Shown here one piece after another: positions 1 through 8,989 of a stretch of 64,000 nucleotides of DNA (positions within the stretch are counted from its first letter, which is position 1; each line of letters opens with the position of its first letter). The translations under genes and the position numbers were made by a program. The notes under the pieces were generated by a model, which saw only the letters and a program-made list of their open reading frames with translations, had not been told where the DNA came from and did no database searches. Source of the stretch: Branchinecta lynchi (lineage: Eukaryota; Arthropoda; Branchiopoda; Anostraca; Branchinectidae); assembly GCA_023053575.1 (NCBI GenBank), contig JAKZAP010000016.1:18680030-18744029 (forward strand). The letters run 5' to 3'.

Positions 1-95
1 GTTGACAGCCTGACAATGACCCTTGCCAAGAAGGGCCGAAATATCGCTGCCAAAGCATCGCAGCTGACGAATCTGTTGTATGCATTATTTGAAAA
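1..95 (+). repeat. Family I hairpin repeat, first copy
   Basis: This is a copy of a short interspersed repeat seen about ten times in the window. Its landmarks are a 'cagcctgac' lead-in, a hairpin (gacccTTgccaagAAgggcc), 'gaaatat' and then 'agctgacg.atc.gttgtatgcatta'. The window edge may cut its left end. Other copies: 17005-17165, 36110-36885, 55945-56075 and 57165-57690. No coding potential is visible. Confidence 0.6.
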
Positions 96-660
96 TAGAT
101 TAGTGAGGTGTCGTTGGTGGGTGTACAATGTGGCGTATGAAATTTGGGTCCCTGGGCTTAAGAATCAATTGATACAATTACGAAAGTAAGTTGCATTGTC
201 ATCATAGGTACGACAGGTCCTTTCCCTTTCCGACGAAGTGGTTCCTCGGTGAAACCACCTTTTCATAACTTTTTCCCATGAACCGTAGGTGGTTAAACTA
301 GGAAATCACTGGTCTAGCATATGCCTAGCAACGCTATCTGACGGGCGAAATTTTATGGGCAGCCTAAGTGACACCTAGCGAGGCATAGCTCAGTATTTTG
401 ATGGGTCAACGTGCTGTTTTTTAAGAAAAAGTAAGAAAGTTCAAAATACTTGGTAATTGTAATATTTTTAATGTTGTTTTCCTTTTATTCAAACAATGTT
501 TCAAAGTCAGCTTGGGCTCAAAGAATAGTTGTTTTCCTGCTAATTTGTTCTCTGTGTAGTAGAGTACGAGTTAATAGCATCACAGATTATGATATGAAGC
601 ACGATAAGGAGATATTGGACATGAGAGGCTGGTCATCCTCGATGACCACCTTGCAAAATA
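96..660. other. Mostly unassigned DNA with two repeat fragments
   Basis: No gene is visible. About 125-230 holds a fragment ending in 'ggtacgacaggtccttt' that recurs near 6840-6905, 55090-55195 and 62905-62930. About 487-530 is a 44-base block almost identical to 11756-11803; it matches the distal part of family I. The 106-codon open frame here overlaps this repeat and shows no protein features. Confidence 0.5.
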
Positions 661-664
661 TGCT

Positions 665-1708
665 AACAAGACCAAAGGTTTCGATGGGATCCCAAAAATT
701 CAATCACCTGAGAGAGTTCAGATTTGGATTCAGCATGTGTGTTTATCCTTGTAAGTCATATCTGTTTTGACGAAAACTTCCTGCCACTTCTGCCAATTTC
801 CCGGTTCCGGCCGAACTCCAGAACTACTTGTCCGGCGAAAAAAGAAAGCTCAAAGACGAAATCAGGGTATCTTCTTTCCTCAGTAATGAACATCTAATCA
901 ACTTCAAATAGAAATTTAGCTTATAACAAATTTTCCGATTCCAGCCGGATTCTGGTCGAACTATATGTCCGGGTAAAATATGATTGTCATACAGGGACTC
1001 AGCATCTCTTCTTACCCCTAAATCGCTTATCTAATCAACTAGAAATAAAACTTTGACTTCCAACAGATTTCCGGTTTTGGCCGGATTCCGGACGAACTAC
1101 ATGTCCGGGTAGAAAATGATTTTCACCATCGTGTTCAGCATGTCTTCCTACCTCTAAATCGAACATCTAATCAATTTCAAATAAAACTTTTACTTTCAAC
1201 AAATTTTCCGGTTTTGGCCGGCTTCCGGGCGAAATACTTGTCCGTCGAGAAAATAATTTTCACCATCGTCTTCAGCATGTCTTCCTACCCCTAAATCGAA
1301 CATCTAATCAACTTCAAATAAAACTTTTACTTTAAACAAACTTTCCGGTTTGGGCCGGATTCCGGGCGAACTACTTGTCCGATGACAAAATAGTTTTCAC
1401 CATCGTGTTCAGCATGTCTTCTTACCCCATAATCGACTATCACATTAGCTGTTTCAAAATATTTTGTTTGTCCCTTAATTTGAATCCCCTCCCCCACCCC
1501 TAAATGTAGAGCTACAAAGCCCATCTGCGAACTTGACTGGTCCGACGACCCAAAGAACCCTCACACCAAGTTTCATCAAAATATCTCATTCCCTTCGAGA
1601 GTTATCGTGCTTACAGACGGACGGACAGACGGACGGACGGACGGACAGACGGACAACTTTTGCGATGTCATAGGTATCCCTCCACTTACGTTTTGGGATC
1701 CCAAAAAG
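665..1708 (-). repeat. Family A interspersed repeat, complete copy
   Basis: Reverse-oriented copy of family A. It is bounded by 'caagaccaaaggtttcgatg' plus ggatcccaaaa on the left and by 'cacttacgttttgggatccc' on the right. Between lie subunits of about 137 bp (gttcgcccggaatccggccaaaac-type), then the conserved block 'gttatcgtgcttacagacgg' followed by a (GACGGAC)n microsatellite at about 1614-1650. The RTDGRTDG-type ORFs here are translations of that microsatellite. Other copies are at 18200, 19930, 20961, 43889, 52243, 60227 and 61615. Confidence 0.75.
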
Positions 1709-1714
1709 TTGCTT

Positions 1715-1852
1715 CTTGTTATGGCACTTGAGCTTACTCAAGTGCCATGTTGCGATGGTAATGTCTGTCGGTCTGTCCGCATTTTGCTAGTTTGGGCACT
1801 TCCATATGACGTAGTACGATAAAACGGGGCACGCATATCAGGGACCCAACCG
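1715..1852 (+). repeat. Family C repeat, left half, interrupted by the LINE
   Basis: It holds 'ggcacttgagcttactcaagtgcc' (an inverted pair), 'tgtctgtcggtctgtccg' and 'cgcatatcagggacccaacc'. The last block matches family C copies near 27220 and 27385, where it runs on into 'cctgg.cagaatcagtttcc.gatccgatcatc'. Here that continuation resumes only at about 6465, on the far side of the LINE, so the LINE inserted into this repeat. Confidence 0.65.
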
Positions 1853-1880
1853 GATTAGATTAGATTAGATTAGATTAGAT
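1853..1880 (-). repeat. LINE 3' terminal pentanucleotide tail
   Basis: On the plus strand this is GATTA repeated about five times, then 'aattttattttacacatg'. On the element's strand it is a (TCTAA)n tail directly after the 3' UTR. LINEs of several clades end in such short repeats rather than poly(A). The same tail and UTR start occur at 23664-23690. Confidence 0.8.
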
Positions 1881-2085
1881 TAAATTTTATTTTACACATG
1901 TATACAAAACATTTTACAGCACCTGCTAAGAAAGCCCCAGAGGGTTTGTTGGCCGCAGGTGGCAGTCTTCTCTATTCTACATAATGTGGTAACATTATTT
2001 TTACATTATTCTAAATGCCATTCATACACGGTTCACACATATACAACAAACATTCTGCTTACAAAAAACACTCACGCATCAATTA

Positions 2086-5000
2086 CTATTCTTTTGCAAG
2101 GAAAAATCTCTTCGCTGTAGCCTTGAAGGATGCCAGATGACTCGAGTTTCTAATTTCAACTGGAATTATATCCCATACAGAGGGGGCAAAATTTCTAATC
2201 ACGAAAGAAGCTCTAGTCGTGTTTCTAAATGGGTGTACCACATTTGATGCCCCTCGTGTATCATGACTATGGAGATCACTATTAATGGAGAAAAAATTTT
2301 CAAAAGAGGAGGGAAGTATATTATTGAGAAATTTATATGTGAAAATACTAACTTGATAATCTCTAGTTTTTGAAATATCAAGTAGTTGATTCTTAATGTA
2401 AAGTTCATTAATATTAGGAGTAACTAAAGTTTTAGGTGACAAAATTTTAACGGCTTTATTTTGGATTTTTTGGATTTTTTTATAACATGACACAAAATTA
2501 CTTGCCCATATAGAGCAACCATAGCAAATGTACGGGTAAAAAATAGCGAAATAAAGCAATCGAAGAATTTTCTGTGAGACTAGGTTTTTAACTCGGCGAA
2601 GCACTCCCAGGGTCCTTGACAATTTTGAAGCTATAATATTTGAATGTGTTTTCCATGATAGATTTTCATCAATCATAAAACCCAGGTACTTTGTTACCTT
2701 TACTCTTTTTATTTGATTTCCGTTTACTATTAATTCTAAATTAGTGTCAATACTAGATATCCGAGAAAATAAAATGTAATTAGTTTTGGTATAATTTAAT
2801 GTCAAAAGATTGAAATCTGCCCACTCAACGAACTCGGTCAATGCTTTTCTCATTTTATCAAAAAGTAGATCAGCTGATGGAGCAGCTACAAGTAAAAGAG
2901 TATCGTCTGCAAAAAGGATTATACCAGCCTCTGACAAATAATACTTAATCCGATCTATAAAAATTAAAAATAAAAGGGGACCTAGTATAGACCCCTGGGG
3001 AACTCCGCAAGTTATCTCACTAGCAACAGAAGTAAAACACCCATTCATCACAATTTGCTTCCGGTCACTCAAATAAGATTCAAACCATGACAAACTCTTT
3101 CCAGTCACACCGATTTTTTCCAGCTCAAGTAATAACTGTTTATGGTCAATCGTGTCAAACGCCTTCTTCAAATCCAGGAATAAAGCAGCTGGAATCAGAC
3201 CCGCTTCAAACGCCGTATTTACCCAGTCAACAAGTTTAATAGTCGCCATCTCAGTTGACATTTTTTTCCTGAAACCAAACTGAGTATTTATAAGAATTTT
3301 ATTATTTTCAACGTAATCAGTTAGCCTGGATCCTATCACCTTTTCATATATTTTTGAAAAAAAAGGGAGGATAGAAATGGGTCTTTTGTTTGAAGGGTCA
3401 TCTCTCTTACCTCCTTTATGCAATGGTATTATTTTAGCGACCTTCAAACCTTCTGGGAAAATCCCTTTTTCCATGGATTTATTAATCAATTTAGATAAAA
3501 TTGGTGTTATAACTGGTTTAACTGATTTAGCAATCTTAAGAGAAATCCCATCTACACCACTTGAATTTGATTGCATTCCACTGATAATTTTTCCAACTTC
3601 ATTTGTATCGCAAGCATTAAAAACCAACTGACAATCTACTGGAACTTCTGGCTGAACTATTTTGGGAGCCCGGTTAATTCTTTTCCGAGCATCATCACAT
3701 AGTTTCGCGCCCTCACTAGAAAAATATTCACATAAATAATTTGCGACATCCTTTGGGGTGGTCAAATTCCCCCTCTCTGTTTCTAATTTATTAATAACTT
3801 CTATTTTACCCTTTTGTCCCAGGAGTGAATTTACCGTTTTCCATGTTTTTTTCATATCACATTTATGCTTCATAAATTCATCTTGCAAATACATTTTTTC
3901 AGCTTTCCGTTTCAATCTGTTTAAAGTATTCCGGTAATTTTTAAATTGCTGAAAATTAATGACAGATGGTTCACCTAAGTATATTTTATACAATTCATTT
4001 TTCCGACTTATAGAATTTAGAATACCCTGAGTAATCCATGGTTTCTTTGGGAATTTCGTACTACCCCTTTTAAGTCTCCTAAGAGGGCACGTCTCATTCA
4101 ATACGTTTGTAAACATAGCGACAAAAACATCATACGCAACCGACGGGTTGTCTTCTTCAAATACCGGAGTAAAATCTGTGTCACCCATTTCTTTCTCAAA
4201 TTTTTTCAAATTATCTTTTCTTAAATCACGAAAGAATGTTTTATTTATTTGATCATCCTTATTTATAATCCCGTAAGATTTTTTTATTTTACTAAGAAGA
4301 AAAAAATGGTCAGATCCATCCGTAAGTAAAACATCAGCATATGAACATTCAAGCAGCTTTCCATCCACAAATATATTATCGATCAGCGTCGCAGACTTAT
4401 CAGTCACTCGTGTAGGAATTGTTACCAGGGGGTATTGGAAAGAAGAAATCATTGAATTAAGAAAATCTTGACGGCTTGAACTTTTAAGGAGGTCAATATT
4501 GAAATCCCCCATAACTACTTTATATTTATGATCATTATTCAATTTCTCCATTAAAGTCTCCATCTCCTCAATAAAAGTTTCCTCATTATATGACGGTGTT
4601 TTATATACTAAACCAACAACTATATTTTTATCAGATTTATCTTCTATTTCAATAAAAAGAGTCTCAAGCCTTCCTTCAAGCCACAGCGAGAGATCCTCCC
4701 TTACCCAATATGAAACTCCTTCCTTTACCAATAAAGCCAAACCGCCTCGCTCCATAACCTGTCGTTCTTTTCTTTCACTGATATATCCTGGAAACTGGAA
4801 ATCCCAGGCTGAATAATTATCCCTATTCGACACAAACGTCTCACATAGCCCTATTACTAACGGTGTTTCTTGCATATCACTTAATATGTTACACAGGGTA
4901 GGGTACGCTGTTCTAAGGCCTTGGCAGTTCCAAAATGCAAAAACAATATCATCTTTGCCTGACCATTTCTTCAGCGACTGATTATCAACATAATTACTTG

Positions 5001-5124
5001 CTTTCATAGCTTGCGTATTATTTCCTTCACTTAAATTATCGTTTGCAATGGGGGTAGATAACAACTGGTGAACAGACAGCCGATTACTTTCTAAATATGA
5101 GAGTCTGCTGGTCGAACTATTCAT
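2086..5124 (-). CDS. LINE ORF2: endonuclease-reverse transcriptase
   Basis: A 1012-aa open frame from a true ATG at 5124. The endonuclease/exonuclease/phosphatase-type domain spans about residues 58-280. Its catalytic landmarks are WNCQG (N66), CET (E95), GDFN (D207, N209), IDNIF (D249, N250) and SDH (D272, H273). A linker (about 290-480) follows, then the reverse transcriptase (about 545-800): RPISILPFFSKIYEKVI, FLDLKKAFDT (D651), GVPQGSILGPLLF and FADD (738-741). The tail (about 800-1012) matches the conserved C-terminal part of CR1/Jockey-like ORF2 proteins, with no obvious zinc knuckle. The enzyme nicks target DNA and primes cDNA synthesis from its own RNA. All catalytic residues are present with no frameshift. 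ORF1 ends 154 bases upstream, so both are presumably translated from one RNA. Confidence 0.95.
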   Translation of the reverse strand: MNSSTSRLSYLESNRLSVHQLLSTPIANDNLSEGNNTQAMKASNYVDNQSLKKWSGKDDIVFAFWNCQGLRTAYPTLCNILSDMQETPLVIGLCETFVSNRDNYSAWDFQFPGYISERKERQVMERGGLALLVKEGVSYWVREDLSLWLEGRLETLFIEIEDKSDKNIVVGLVYKTPSYNEETFIEEMETLMEKLNNDHKYKVVMGDFNIDLLKSSSRQDFLNSMISSFQYPLVTIPTRVTDKSATLIDNIFVDGKLLECSYADVLLTDGSDHFFLLSKIKKSYGIINKDDQINKTFFRDLRKDNLKKFEKEMGDTDFTPVFEEDNPSVAYDVFVAMFTNVLNETCPLRRLKRGSTKFPKKPWITQGILNSISRKNELYKIYLGEPSVINFQQFKNYRNTLNRLKRKAEKMYLQDEFMKHKCDMKKTWKTVNSLLGQKGKIEVINKLETERGNLTTPKDVANYLCEYFSSEGAKLCDDARKRINRAPKIVQPEVPVDCQLVFNACDTNEVGKIISGMQSNSSGVDGISLKIAKSVKPVITPILSKLINKSMEKGIFPEGLKVAKIIPLHKGGKRDDPSNKRPISILPFFSKIYEKVIGSRLTDYVENNKILINTQFGFRKKMSTEMATIKLVDWVNTAFEAGLIPAALFLDLKKAFDTIDHKQLLLELEKIGVTGKSLSWFESYLSDRKQIVMNGCFTSVASEITCGVPQGSILGPLLFLIFIDRIKYYLSEAGIILFADDTLLLVAAPSADLLFDKMRKALTEFVEWADFNLLTLNYTKTNYILFSRISSIDTNLELIVNGNQIKRVKVTKYLGFMIDENLSWKTHSNIIASKLSRTLGVLRRVKNLVSQKILRLLYFAIFYPYICYGCSIWASNFVSCYKKIQKIQNKAVKILSPKTLVTPNINELYIKNQLLDISKTRDYQVSIFTYKFLNNILPSSFENFFSINSDLHSHDTRGASNVVHPFRNTTRASFVIRNFAPSVWDIIPVEIRNSSHLASFKATAKRFFLAKE

Positions 5125-5278
5125 GATAACACTCTAATACACTCAAGAATGAGAACTCTTTGATATCTCAAGCACGAAACAAACAGAAAAATTAAGGACA
5201 AAAAATTAAGGAAACAAAACCGACAATTCCAAATAAGCAAAAAAAATGAAGATGAACTCAACGTATCATTAAAATGGT

Positions 5279-6298
5279 TTACTGTTCACTGATCAAGTCA
5301 TTCAGTGACCTAATTTTCAAGATGGCTGAGCTGTTTTCCGGTTTGGCTAGAATGCGGCCACCATCAGTCCACACATTCCTAACTCCAAATTTGTCACGTG
5401 CCATATTCAGCAGTTGTTTACGCTTTGGCGTTAAATATTCAGATATGAATACTTTCGATCGGGCCAGTTTCTTCTTGTTCGTGAACACGAGTTTTGCACA
5501 ATCGGATGAATGAAAAGTGACAAGAACAGGCGGGAGAAGAGTATCCGCTGGACTAACTCGAGTGCGTAAGCGCTCAGTTGACTTGATATCAGTAGCAAGC
5601 ATACTGATCCCCATCTTAGTACTGAAGAGCTCTAGGACGCTATTGGGCAGCGTTTCTCCACCTATCTGAGACAGTCCGTGGACTAGAAGAACATTCGATC
5701 TTCTTTCCTGTTCCAAATCGTCGTTGCGGTATTCCAGACTCTCGATGCGGTTTTCCAGCGCCGTAATTTGAGCGTGAAACCCCTTGAGCATTTTTTCCAC
5801 GCTTGCAAATTTTGCACTGTAGTCGAGGCTGATCGCATCATATATCTGAGTGACAATAGTGTTAATTGCTTGTTCATTGATCACGCTTTTGTCCCCTGCA
5901 CATTTCTCAATCACCTGTTTGTGAATATCCTGACGAAGATTTTCTTTCAATTTGGCAATTTCGCTCTGCGCGTTTACAAGGGTAGACGAGAGTGAAGATA
6001 CACTGCTTGTCGAGGCAGCACCAGCGATTCCCATTATTTCTTGATACACATCTGGGAATGTGGCAAGTTCAGTGAATGCACCTTGAACTCCTTTTGTTTT
6101 TTTCTTTGAAGCTTCGGCGAAATTCTCTTGGAAAGGCAAAATGAATCCCTCACTCAGTGATGCTTTTTCGTGTGATCCATAGCAAAATACTTGATAAGAT
6201 TTCCCCTTCTTCGATGCAGTTATACCAACTACTCGGACTGGCCATAAAGGATAGCCGTAGAATTTGCCAAACGCAACGTCATTAATACTGTAGGACAT
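5279..6298 (-). CDS. LINE ORF1 with N-terminal PWWP domain
   Basis: 339 aa from the first ATG (6298); the frame also extends upstream from a TTG at 6355, which is unlikely as a start. Residues about 5-78 read as a PWWP domain of HDGF/LEDGF type: FGKFYGYPLWPVRV (P17-L18-W19-P20), then SYQVFCYGSHE and ILPFQENFAE. PWWP domains of this group bind nucleosomes with H3K36 methylation. By comparison with LEDGF, two aromatic-cage positions are filled (F13, W19) while the third appears to be Cys39, so methyl-lysine binding may be altered. Residues about 159-200 form a coiled coil (ITALENRIESLE). Residues about 201-330 resemble the RNA-binding region of LINE ORF1 proteins (RRSNVLLVHGL, later VFISEYLTPKRKQLL and NVWTDGGRI). 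Expected role: RNA-binding nucleoprotein of the retrotransposon, possibly tethering it to chromatin. The PWWP assignment is by eye but extends over the whole domain. Confidence 0.88.
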   Translation of the reverse strand: MSYSINDVAFGKFYGYPLWPVRVVGITASKKGKSYQVFCYGSHEKASLSEGFILPFQENFAEASKKKTKGVQGAFTELATFPDVYQEIMGIAGAASTSSVSSLSSTLVNAQSEIAKLKENLRQDIHKQVIEKCAGDKSVINEQAINTIVTQIYDAISLDYSAKFASVEKMLKGFHAQITALENRIESLEYRNDDLEQERRSNVLLVHGLSQIGGETLPNSVLELFSTKMGISMLATDIKSTERLRTRVSPADTLLPPVLVTFHSSDCAKLVFTNKKKLARSKVFISEYLTPKRKQLLNMARDKFGVRNVWTDGGRILAKPENSSAILKIRSLNDLISEQ

Positions 6299-6304
6299 CG
6301 CAAG

Positions 6305-6413
6305 CTCGATAATGTCTAATTTCCTGACGCAAACAGGTTTTACACAGCACTGCAAACTCGATAATGTCTAATTTCCTGACGAGAACCCGTCAAACAAGTT
6401 TTACACAGCACGA
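6305..6413 (-). repeat. Tandem duplication in LINE 5' UTR
   Basis: Two copies of 'ctcgataatgtctaatttcc...ttttacacagcac' lie head to tail at 6305-6356 and 6357-6413, just upstream of the ORF1 ATG. The first overlaps the first codons of the TTG-extended frame. Tandem 5' units are known promoter-bearing structures in some LINEs; a promoter role here is only a guess. Confidence 0.6.
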
Positions 6414-6464
6414 TTTTAGTGACCTTCTCTCGTTGAGTGCCCGAGAATGACTGAATGACTGATT

Positions 6465-6620
6465 AACTAAGAAACAATCACTTCCCCGATCCGACCATCA
6501 ATGGGGGAGGGCAAGATGGGGAATCCGGAAATTAGTAACATTCATAACTTTGGAACGGATAATCGGGTGTGCATTAAACTTGACAGGTATCAAGAACAAG
6601 TGTCTTGGATGCCCCCTCCC
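6465..6620 (+). repeat. Family C repeat, right half
   Basis: Resumes with 'caatcacttccccgatccga', a G-rich tract, 'aactttggaacggataatcg' and 'cttgacaggtatcaagaaca', matching the downstream part of family C copies at 17185 and 27430. It is the other side of the LINE insertion at 1852. Confidence 0.6.
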
Positions 6621-6743
6621 CCGAAAGATACACAAATAATCATTTTTATAGGCTTTTTCCTCTGATCTTTGTGTTTTTTGTACTTTTTTGTCCGACCAGC
6701 AGGCACCCCCCCCCCCCCCGAAATAAATTCCTGAACGGGCCTG
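6621..6743 (-). mobile_element. Family E hAT-like MITE, truncated copy
   Basis: It carries the internal landmarks 'cccgaaagatacacaaataa', 'tgtacttttttgtccgacca', a poly-C run and the end 'aacgggcctg'. The left inverted end found in complete copies (8028, 15534, 34874) is missing. Confidence 0.6.
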
Positions 6744-8019
6744 AAGGCAACTTAGTGTATTTTATTTCATAAACCCATGATTTTTCCTGGAAAAACTGTG
6801 TCGTTAGAGGGATTAGAATGCACGGAACGAAATTGGGGTCTCCGGGTTCAGAAATACATGGAGTAAATTTACAGCTCGTACAGGTAAGACAGGTCCTTTA
6901 GGTGTGACTATAAAACTGTAAAAATATCACGCATTAACCAATTAGCATCCAGTTACATTAACAGACAACATCCGAAAAAGACTACAAACAAATAAGCCTA
7001 ACTTAGCCCACCAGCGATGTTAGAATACGCACCGCTGTCGCTAGAAAGTGCGATTTAAGGCAATTTGAGGTAAATCTAAAACTAAAACATTCACATGTTC
7101 ACTGGAGCTTGTCACTTCCCCACATCAAAACCTTTAGTTCTTCGTATTAGAACACATCGATCGAGTAAGTACCGGACCAAAATCCAAGCCCTATCCTCAA
7201 TACAGTTTTCTATTTTTTTTTTCTTTTTTTGTGATTTTCTCCTTCAAACATTCTTTCTTTCGTCATCCACTGAATCAACCACGCTTCACCTGCCATCTGC
7301 ATTCCCGAGACGCCGGCAGAAATAAACTCTAGGCTGTCCTCTAGTTTGCACGAGTCGTAACGCATGAAGAAAACTCTTAGTGTCCGCTTGAGAATTAGAG
7401 ATGGCGCTTTCTCCTACGGGATCGACCGGTAAAGCCTATTCAATATAATGCTGGAACTTATCCGAATAAAATAAAACCGAAATTTTGTTTTGATTTTGAA
7501 TAAGTGATACTTGTATTCTTCTGTAATGTGTCGTAGCATCATTTTCGCCTCTCTTACTGCTACTAAATGATTTTAAATGGCCGCGATTCATCTCAGCTCC
7601 AGTGGCACATTTGAGAAAACCTTTAGGGGGGGGGGGGCAAACGAGGTGTTCCCCACTCTCAATTCTGGTGAAAACCGAGTGCCCCTTGCTGGAGGTTGTC
7701 ACGTTTTACAATCAGCAGATTTATAAGTGTCGGAAGATGAATTGACTGAATTTATGGTCGGCACCGCTGGTTTTGGCTGGTGCTGGGTCGGTGCCGGGAA
7801 GGGTGTACAAAAAGACCCTGGGAGTGGGCAATCCCTCGGGATCAAAGATAAATTTTGGGCCCCATTCCCAGTTTTATTATATAAACTACAAATTAAATCT
7901 TGTAGGGTAAATTTAAATTAGTTTTGAACTCCTGCCATTCATGTAATGTCGCTGCTTTACATTTGGCTTTACCCGCTGGAAGTTAACACACAAATAACTA
8001 GAAAAAGAAAACTATGTCA
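6744..8019. other. No gene recognised
   Basis: About 6840-6905 matches the 'ggtacgacaggtccttt' repeat at 125-230 and 55090-55195. A poly-T tract lies at 7213-7230 and a poly-G tract at about 7625-7637. The open frames (60-90 codons) have no recognisable motif. I see no RNA gene. Confidence 0.5.
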
Positions 8020-8027
8020 CATCATGC

Positions 8028-8226
8028 CAAGGCCGTATCCAGGGGGGGTTGACCCCCCCCCCCCCCGAAACATACAAACATAATTACAGGCTTTTCCCTC
8101 TGATCTACGTCTTTTTTGTACTTTTTTGTCCGACCCACAGGCAAACCCTACCCCCCCCCCCCCCCCCCCCCCGAAAAGCACCCCCCCCCCCCCCCCCCCC
8201 GAAATAAATTCCTGGATACGGGCCTG
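8028..8226 (-). mobile_element. Family E hAT-like MITE, complete copy
   Basis: Terminal inverted repeats are CAAGGCCGTATCCAGG at the left and CCTGGATACGGGCCTG at the right. Flanks 8020-8027 (catcatgc) and 8227-8234 (catcgggc) match at 6 of 8 positions, consistent with an aged 8-bp target duplication. The interior is dominated by poly-C tracts, which create glycine-run ORFs with no real coding function. Confidence 0.75.
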
Positions 8227-8989
8227 CATCGGGCTCAGGCTCTATGATTTAAAACCTCGTTTAAAACCTTCATAAACTCAGATAGGCAAATTAGCTGTCA
8301 GTTCAGTATTGTTTAACCAAGCCAAAAGTGTCCTGAGTTGCTGAGATAGTCAAGGGCCTGTCGCAGAGCTTTCGAATATTCTTATGAGTCAATCCTGACG
8401 CATATTATTTACACCTATTGAGCTAAGTTGTGCGCTTTCTTTTCTTAGGGAGTGCTTTTTTTTGTCTTTGTTGTATACTCAACTTTTTCTTTTTCTTGTT
8501 AGAAGTGGGCAAAAGTAAATTGCTATTGTTATTATTCTCAATCGATCACAGGCAAACGGAGGTTTGACCCGAAACAAATTGCAACAGAAATGATTTTGAT
8601 ACTATCTTGTAGATAAAAAAAAGCTGAACAACATATACAAAGTTACATATTCTGGCTCGACACAAAATAAGCGTTTTTTGGCTTTTAATGCTATGTTTTT
8701 ACTTTTTTTCGAAAGAAAAATTAAAACTTTCGTGGTTGTCCGTTATTCTTGAACTTGAGTATGACTCTAAAGCAAAATGACAAGTTGAAACCGAAAATGA
8801 AGACAGATTTAGCGTATAAGGCACCAGAAAAAAATTAAAGTCATTTTTTCAACCTATTTTGCAAAAAAGTACAAATTTTCGGACTGGTCCGATTTTCTTG
8901 AACGAAAGTGCGATCCTGACATAGAATCCCGAGCTGAGATCGGAAATCGAATCAAACTGGGTGTCTGGTGTACCAGAAAGAAGTTTTAT

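Larger units (their letters stand above)
1853..6460 (-). mobile_element. Full-length two-ORF non-LTR retrotransposon with PWWP-ORF1
   Basis: Minus-strand LINE of about 4.6 kb with ORF1 upstream of ORF2, a 3' UTR (1881-2085) and a 3' terminal run of pentamers (TCTAA on its own strand, 1853-1880). Both ORFs are open end to end, so it may be recent or active. The 5' boundary near 6455-6465 is inferred from where the interrupted family C repeat resumes. A tandem duplication of about 50 bp (6305-6356 and 6357-6413) lies just upstream of the ORF1 start. A truncated relative is at 23664-24000. The endonuclease/RT layout fits the Jockey-superfamily LINEs (CR1/L2/Daphne-like); the exact clade is not resolved. 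Confidence 0.9.

Noticed and set aside
1327..1524. Conserved 60-codon ORF shared by 1327, 18368 and 44040
   Set aside because: The conservation is that of the repeated DNA (family A); frames are not preserved in other copies.
1607..1822. Proteins with RTDGRTDGQTD repeats (also 20704, 21841, 21903)
   Set aside because: They are translations of the (GACGGACA)n tract of family A.
6299..6355. ORF1 start at 6355
   Set aside because: The codon there is TTG and lies in the duplicated 5' UTR unit; the first ATG is at 6298, just before the PWWP domain.
8017..8229. Glycine-rich small proteins (also 15499, 34806)
   Set aside because: They are translations of homopolymer tracts in family E MITEs.
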